From JBLHKE01 sp047619485 (GTDB lineage: Bacteria; Verrucomicrobiota; Verrucomicrobiia; Verrucomicrobiales; DEV007), in contig JBLHKE010000273.1 of the NCBI GenBank assembly GCA_047619485.1, positions 1 to 9,508 of the forward strand: a DNA stretch of 9,508 nucleotides. The letters are read 5' to 3'. Every line of letters starts with the position of its first letter. Position 1 is the first letter of the stretch. The notes below the pieces were generated by a model. It was not told the origin of the DNA and made no database searches. It worked only from the letters and a program-made list of their open reading frames with translations. Shown piece by piece: positions 6,402 through 9,508 of the stretch. The position numbers and the translations under genes were made by a program.

Positions 6402-7013
6402 ATGAGATGGAAACTTCCTTTGCTAATCAGCGGTGTGTTCGTTCTCGCCGGCTCTTCCTTGGCGCTTGCGGCGGATCTTTTCAACCGCAACAAATACGAA
6501 TCTCCAAACTACGAAGTGGTGAGAACCGACGGCAAGTTCGAAATTCGTAACTATTCCGAGATGGTGGTGGTATCCGCAAAGATGGAGGATGGGAAATCGG
6601 AGCGAAATTCTGCATTCAGACAGCTTTTTAAATACATTTCTGGGGAGAATGAGAAGCAGGAGAAGATTGCCATGACTAGCCCGGTGTTCACGACACCCGC
6701 AAAGGGTAACCAAGAGGGTAAGGGCGGCGTGATGAGTTTTGTTGTTCCTGCAGATGTCGCCAAGGCTGGAGCTCCCAAAGCGGATAGCGATTCAGTCAAG
6801 GTCAGCAAGCGTGCTGCGGGTAAATTTGCGGTGTATCGCTACAGTGGGCGGTGGACGGAATCTCGTGAGAATTCTGCCAAGAAGACCTTGAAAGAGTGGA
6901 TGGAGAAAGACGGGTTGAAGGCAACGGGACAGGTCGAGAAGGCCAATTACGACCCACCCTTCACACCGCCGTTCTTGCGGCGCAATGAGGTGTTGGTGCG
7001 GATTGGGTCTTAA
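6402..7013 (+). CDS. Secreted SOUL-family heme-binding-like protein
   Basis: A 203-residue exported protein of the SOUL/HEBP family (PF04832), whose members bind heme or related tetrapyrroles. The signal peptide is about 1-23 (LPLLISGVFVLAGSSLALA). The SOUL domain covers ~36-201 with the expected order of blocks: YEVVRTDGKFEIRNYSEM (37-54), AFRQLFKYISGENE (71-84), IAMTSPVFT (89-97), MSFVVP (111-116), FAVYRYSGRW (142-151), LKEWM (163-167), and the closing YDPPFTPPFLRRNEVLVRI. Length and layout are normal and nothing looks broken. No Shine-Dalgarno is visible, only A-rich sequence before the ATG. It stands alone on the plus strand, with 199 nt to the next gene, and shares a short divergent region with the sulfotransferase. 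Heme binding is inferred from family; no obvious axial His is conserved. Confidence 0.93.
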   Translation: MRWKLPLLISGVFVLAGSSLALAADLFNRNKYESPNYEVVRTDGKFEIRNYSEMVVVSAKMEDGKSERNSAFRQLFKYISGENEKQEKIAMTSPVFTTPAKGNQEGKGGVMSFVVPADVAKAGAPKADSDSVKVSKRAAGKFAVYRYSGRWTESRENSAKKTLKEWMEKDGLKATGQVEKANYDPPFTPPFLRRNEVLVRIGS

Positions 7014-7212
7014 GTCGGTGGGGTGGCTTTGAGTGAGATCTTTATGCCATTCTGGAACGTCCGTCCTGTTGAATGAAGGCGCTTGAAGTCGTGGGCGTGC
7101 ATCTGCAGAGGGTAGCCTCGGATATGTCCTGTAGCTGAATACCTAAAACCGTCTCTCCAACCCGCGCGTAGGAAGTCGTTGCAAACGAGCGCCTCTACCG
7201 CTTCCGTCCCCG
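7014..7212 (+). other. Intergenic region, SOUL to EEP gene
   Basis: There is no convincing ORF, RNA gene or terminator here. A small perfect dyad, TCGTT-GCA-AACGA (7176-7188), sits 24 bp before the next start codon and could be a regulator site or chance. I saw no -35/-10 pair good enough to call. Confidence 0.3.
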
Positions 7213-8175
7213 ATGCCTGACTGGGACGAGATCGATTTTAATCAAGTGGCGCGCCTGTCAGCTCTTCTTGGTATGGTTGGGGTCGTGTTTGCTTGCTCCG
7301 CCGCCCTTCTCGGGCGCGTCTGGTGGGTGTTCGAACTGGTGACGCATTTCATGCTGCCGCTGGCGATCCTCGGATCCATTGTGCTTGGCCTTCTCGCTTG
7401 GCAGCGCCTTTGGAAACTTGCAGGCGTCGCCGCTTTGCTGTGGCTATGGATTCTGGTTCAGGTAATCCCTTACCTCGTGAACACGGGAGGGGAGGACGCG
7501 CAGGGGACGCAGACCTACCGCTTCGTCGCTTTGAATCTGCTACGCGATAACCGTGAGACTGATGCGGTTCTCGATTTCATCAACGCGGAGCAAGCTGATG
7601 TGTTGTTGTTGCAAGAGGTAACTCCGCGATGGGAGCGACAATTGAGGGAGCCGCTGGCGCGAGAGTATCCGCATCGGGTGATGCAGGTGCGCAACCACGC
7701 GTTTGGGATCTGGCTTCTTAGCAAGCACCCGCTCGATCAAGTTCAGGTGCTACCGACCCCCGATTCGGATGTGCCCTACCTCACGGCTGACATCGATCTC
7801 GGCGGCGAAACGATCCACCTAGTTGGGGTGCACCCGTTGCCGCCAACGGGTCAATCGAAGGCACGCGAGCGCAATCAGCGCTTGGCGGCGGCTGGTGAAG
7901 TCATCAGCTACCAGCCCGGCGCGCGGATGGTGCTTGGTGATCTCAATGCGACGCCGTGGTCTCCCTATTTTCGCAAATTGCGCCGCGATGGAGGCCTGCG
8001 GGATTCTGGTCGCTGGAAGGGATGGTCGCCAACCTGGGATCCGGGGATTTCCTGGCTGAGGTTGCCGATCGACCACTGCCTCGTTTCCGAGGAAGTTGGG
8101 GTCGCTGAGCGACGGGTGGGACCCGCAGTTGGTTCGGATCACCGTGGGCTGAGCGTGGATGTGTTCTTTCGTTGA
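7213..8175 (+). CDS. Membrane-anchored endonuclease/exonuclease/phosphatase (EEP) family protein
   Basis: A 320-residue protein with three hydrophobic helices (~14-34, 42-63, 68-88) followed by an EEP-fold metal-dependent hydrolase domain (~102-320). Catalytic-type residues are present: N108 (LNLLRDN), E135 (LLLQEV), H207 (VGVHPLPP), D243 and N245 (LGDLNATPWS), D287-H288 (PIDHCLV) and the terminal SDH of GSDHRGLS (308-310). The basic loop QRLWK between helices 2 and 3 should be cytoplasmic, which places the catalytic domain on the outer face of the membrane. Family members cleave DNA, RNA, inositol phosphates or phospholipid head groups; the substrate here is unknown. The domain looks intact and probably active. 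The start at 7213 lacks a Shine-Dalgarno and is preceded by C-rich sequence. No obvious partner gene is nearby. Confidence 0.9.
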   Translation: MPDWDEIDFNQVARLSALLGMVGVVFACSAALLGRVWWVFELVTHFMLPLAILGSIVLGLLAWQRLWKLAGVAALLWLWILVQVIPYLVNTGGEDAQGTQTYRFVALNLLRDNRETDAVLDFINAEQADVLLLQEVTPRWERQLREPLAREYPHRVMQVRNHAFGIWLLSKHPLDQVQVLPTPDSDVPYLTADIDLGGETIHLVGVHPLPPTGQSKARERNQRLAAAGEVISYQPGARMVLGDLNATPWSPYFRKLRRDGGLRDSGRWKGWSPTWDPGISWLRLPIDHCLVSEEVGVAERRVGPAVGSDHRGLSVDVFFR

Positions 8176-8401
8176 GGCTCGAGGATCGGATATTTCCGTA
8201 TCTGGAAGGTCAGATTATTTCAATTCTGTAATCGAACCGCACGTTATGGATTCATCTAAAGATTGTTTTATACCATGTTGAAAGGGTCTGCTTCACCTCT
8301 GAGAGGCCACTTCAGCACCCATACGAAAAATGTAACTGAAGTTGAGACCCGTGACCGATTCGCGATCCCATTATTCATCCAAAACAAACCAATACAAAAA
8401 A
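8176..8401 (+). other. AT-richer upstream region of the EF-hand gene
   Basis: A 226-nt gap without a convincing gene. Possible structures are CCTCT-G-AGAGG (8296-8306) and a 7-bp inverted repeat ACTTCAG/CTGAAGT (8309-8315, 8336-8342) with a 20-nt loop. Both could fold in a long 5' leader. The last 30 nt before the ATG are almost free of G and rich in A and C, with no Shine-Dalgarno. A TATACC at 8269-8274 might be a -10, but no good -35 accompanies it. Confidence 0.3.
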
Positions 8402-8998
8402 ATGAAAAAGAAACTGATCAAAATCACAACTCTCGCGCTTGCCTCGGCATTCGCATTTGCTCCACTCGCGATCGCTGATGACGAAGAAGGCGGCAAGAAA
8501 AAGCGCCCGGAACGTGGTGAGCGTGGCGGCGACCGTCCAGAGCGCGGTGGGCCAGGTGGCATCGACCGCGAGGCCTTCATGAAGGAATTCGACAAAGACC
8601 GCGACGGCAAACTCAACGAGAAGGAGCGTGGGAAGGCTCGTGAGAAGATGATGGAGCGTGGCAAGGAACGCTCCAAGGAGATGTTCAAGAAGCAGGACGC
8701 CGATAGCAATGGCACGCTGAGCTTGGAAGAGTTCACTGCCGGCCCTGGAAACGAGAACGAGGAACGGGCGAAGAAGTTCTTCACCAAGGCAGACGCCAAC
8801 TCCGATGGTGAGCTGAGCATGGAGGAGATGGGAGCAGCCCGTCGTGCACGTGGACCACGCGGTGGCGGTGCTGATCGTCCAGGCCGTGGTGGTGATCGCC
8901 CAGAAGGCAAGCGTCCTGAAGGTGGCCGCGGCAAAGGCGGTGAGGGCAAAGGCAAAGGTAAGACGCGCCCAGCCGCTGACGAAGAGGATCAGGGATAG
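8402..8998 (+). CDS. Secreted EF-hand calcium-binding protein with Arg/Gly-rich flanks
   Basis: A 198-residue exported protein. The signal peptide is about 1-25 (LIKITTLALASAFAFAPLAIA). Three canonical 12-residue EF-hand loops are visible: D64-E75 (DKDRDGKLNEKE), D99-E110 (DADSNGTLSLEE) and D131-E142 (DANSDGELSMEE). All have Gly at position 6 and Glu at position 12, so calcium binding is likely. The EF-hand block is bracketed by low-complexity Arg/Gly/Lys segments (31-56 and 148-187) that share a GGDRPE unit (42-47 and 163-168). The ATG at 8402 is chosen because it starts the signal peptide; an upstream in-frame TTG at 8342 would add 20 hydrophilic residues ahead of it. The role is unknown; a structural or matrix calcium-binding function outside the cytoplasm is plausible. 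Two hairpins follow the stop codon. Confidence 0.9.
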   Translation: MKKKLIKITTLALASAFAFAPLAIADDEEGGKKKRPERGERGGDRPERGGPGGIDREAFMKEFDKDRDGKLNEKERGKAREKMMERGKERSKEMFKKQDADSNGTLSLEEFTAGPGNENEERAKKFFTKADANSDGELSMEEMGAARRARGPRGGGADRPGRGGDRPEGKRPEGGRGKGGEGKGKGKTRPAADEEDQG

Positions 8999-9011
8999 TC
9001 GATCCCTTCTG

Positions 9012-9030
9012 TGACGGCCGGACGCCGTCA
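9012..9030 (+). other. Hairpin 1 downstream of the EF-hand gene
   Basis: TGACGGC (9012-9018) and GCCGTCA (9024-9030) form a perfect 7-bp GC-rich stem with a 5-nt loop, 13 nt after the stop codon. There is no U-run on either strand directly after it, so it is more likely a 3' stabilising stem or part of a tandem structure than an intrinsic terminator by itself. Confidence 0.4.
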
Positions 9031-9043
9031 TCTGAAAAACATT

Positions 9044-9077
9044 GGTTCGCCGGCTCCGATCTAGGCGCCGGCGGACC
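9044..9077 (+). terminator. Hairpin 2 downstream of the EF-hand gene, possible terminator
   Basis: GGTTCGCCGGC (9044-9054) pairs with GCCGGCGGACC (9067-9077): 11 bp with one G-U, and a 12-nt loop. It is followed by a short CUUUC and, about 20 nt later, a run of seven T. The stem is strong but the U-tract is displaced. It could be a terminator that works with a factor, a 3' processing barrier, or an attenuator before the next gene at 9126. Confidence 0.35.
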
Positions 9078-9125
9078 GCTTTCAAACTTACTCTCCATTT
9101 TTTTCACCACTCAATTTTGCTCGTT

Positions 9126-9508
9126 ATGAATCGAACTATCCTTAGCGCTGTTGGCGGAGTCGCGATCGCGGCGACCGCATTTTCAATCGGTCGGCTTTCA
9201 GCTCCGACGGACATCGCAGCTCCCTCTGATTCGTCAGTGCTCGCGCGACGACCAGCGCTTTCTTCGATCGTCACCGCGGATGGCAGTGTGGGGAAAGTGG
9301 TTGTCGAGAATGGCTCCGAGTTTCTCTCGAAGTATTTCGAGGGCGAGTCGGGCGAGTTGAGCAAGCAGTCGATGACGGCCGCTATGCGCGAGGCGCTGGC
9401 AGAGTCGGACCCGGTGAAGCGTTCGCTGATGATGGCGCAGTTACTCCAGAACCTTTCTGCGGACAACGTTGAGGCGGCGCTGGCCGCCATGCGCGAGTCT
9501 CCTGATCG
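9126..9508 (+). CDS. Hypothetical membrane-anchored/exported helical protein, 3' end cut by window edge
   Basis: The frame is open from the ATG at 9126 to the edge (127 codons). Residues ~4-20 (TILSAVGGVAIAATAFSIG) form one hydrophobic segment, a signal peptide or N-terminal anchor. Then comes a Ser/Ala/Pro-rich spacer (~25-48) and an amphipathic helical region with the pattern ALAESDPVKRSLMMAQLLQNL followed by ADNVEAALAAM. Proteins with this kind of anchor plus 'DPxxR...LLxxL...NxxAAL' helices are, to my recollection, common uncharacterised paralogues in Verrucomicrobiota; that is recall, not a search. No catalytic motif is visible in the part present. It lies 127 nt after the EF-hand gene, behind two hairpins, with no Shine-Dalgarno. 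Function unknown. Confidence 0.65.
   Translation, partial: MNRTILSAVGGVAIAATAFSIGRLSAPTDIAAPSDSSVLARRPALSSIVTADGSVGKVVVENGSEFLSKYFEGESGELSKQSMTAAMREALAESDPVKRSLMMAQLLQNLSADNVEAALAAMRESPD

Noticed and set aside
6371..6493. TTG extension of the sulfotransferase into the SOUL gene
   Set aside because: The extra 41 residues lack conserved features and overlap a divergent real gene; the ATG at 6370 has 16S-complementary sequence.
8244..8274. Possible promoter TTATGG...TATACC before the EF-hand gene
   Set aside because: The -35 match is poor and the spacing is 19 bp; not distinguishable from background.
8342..8401. TTG extension of the EF-hand protein
   Set aside because: The added 20 residues would bury the signal peptide; the ATG at 8402 begins MKKKLIK followed by the hydrophobic core.
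8263..8478. Short plus-strand open frame upstream of the EF-hand gene
   Set aside because: It runs out of frame into the EF-hand coding sequence and shows no motif or ribosome-binding site.
8375..9085. Minus-strand open frames opposite the EF-hand gene
   Set aside because: They are low-complexity mirror images of the Arg/Gly repeats, without a sensible start or motif.
1..9508. Mobile element, CRISPR array, tRNA/rRNA or defence operon
   Set aside because: I found no transposase, terminal repeats, evenly spaced identical repeats, tRNA-like fold, or defence-type protein motifs in any frame.

Overview
The window looks like a chromosomal segment of a heterotrophic member of the Planctomycetota/Verrucomicrobiota group. 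Verrucomicrobiota (Verrucomicrobiales-like) is my best guess. The basis is the combination of secreted sulfatases, a DUF1080 protein, a TPR-sulfotransferase, a SOUL protein, an RGG-rich EF-hand protein, fairly high GC and almost no Shine-Dalgarno motifs. The assignment comes from gene content and family resemblance only. No rRNA, tRNA, CRISPR array, transposase or phage gene is visible.

Left block, 1-4684, minus strand. In transcription order it holds a DUF1080 (3-keto-disaccharide hydrolase-like) secreted protein, thrH (a cytoplasmic HAD phosphatase/phosphotransferase), a secreted sulfatase with an extra C-terminal domain, and a second secreted sulfatase of another subfamily that runs off the left edge. 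Gaps are 68, 20 and 78 nt. A strong sigma70-like promoter (TTGACA-17-TTCAAT) lies only 8 nt before the DUF1080 start codon, so that message is probably leaderless. A second candidate promoter, overlapped by a perfect 15-bp dyad, precedes thrH. The two sulfatases and the DUF1080 protein fit extracellular or periplasmic breakdown of a sulfated glycan; thrH is the odd member.

Middle, 4784-7013. A TPR-sulfotransferase fusion (minus) and a secreted SOUL heme-binding-like protein (plus) diverge from a gap of only 31 bp. That gap is mostly filled by a 19-bp imperfect palindrome. A sulfate-adding enzyme therefore sits next to sulfate-removing ones.

Right block, 7213-9508, plus strand. It holds a membrane-anchored endonuclease/exonuclease/phosphatase-family protein, a secreted three-EF-hand protein flanked by Arg/Gly-rich repeats and followed by two hairpins, and the start of an unrecognised membrane-anchored helical protein cut by the right edge.

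The most useful leads are regulatory (leaderless promoter, two dyads, a fourfold 11-mer repeat between the sulfatases) and architectural (sulfatase fusion, thrH inside a secreted-enzyme cluster). I found no clear new defence or mobile system.
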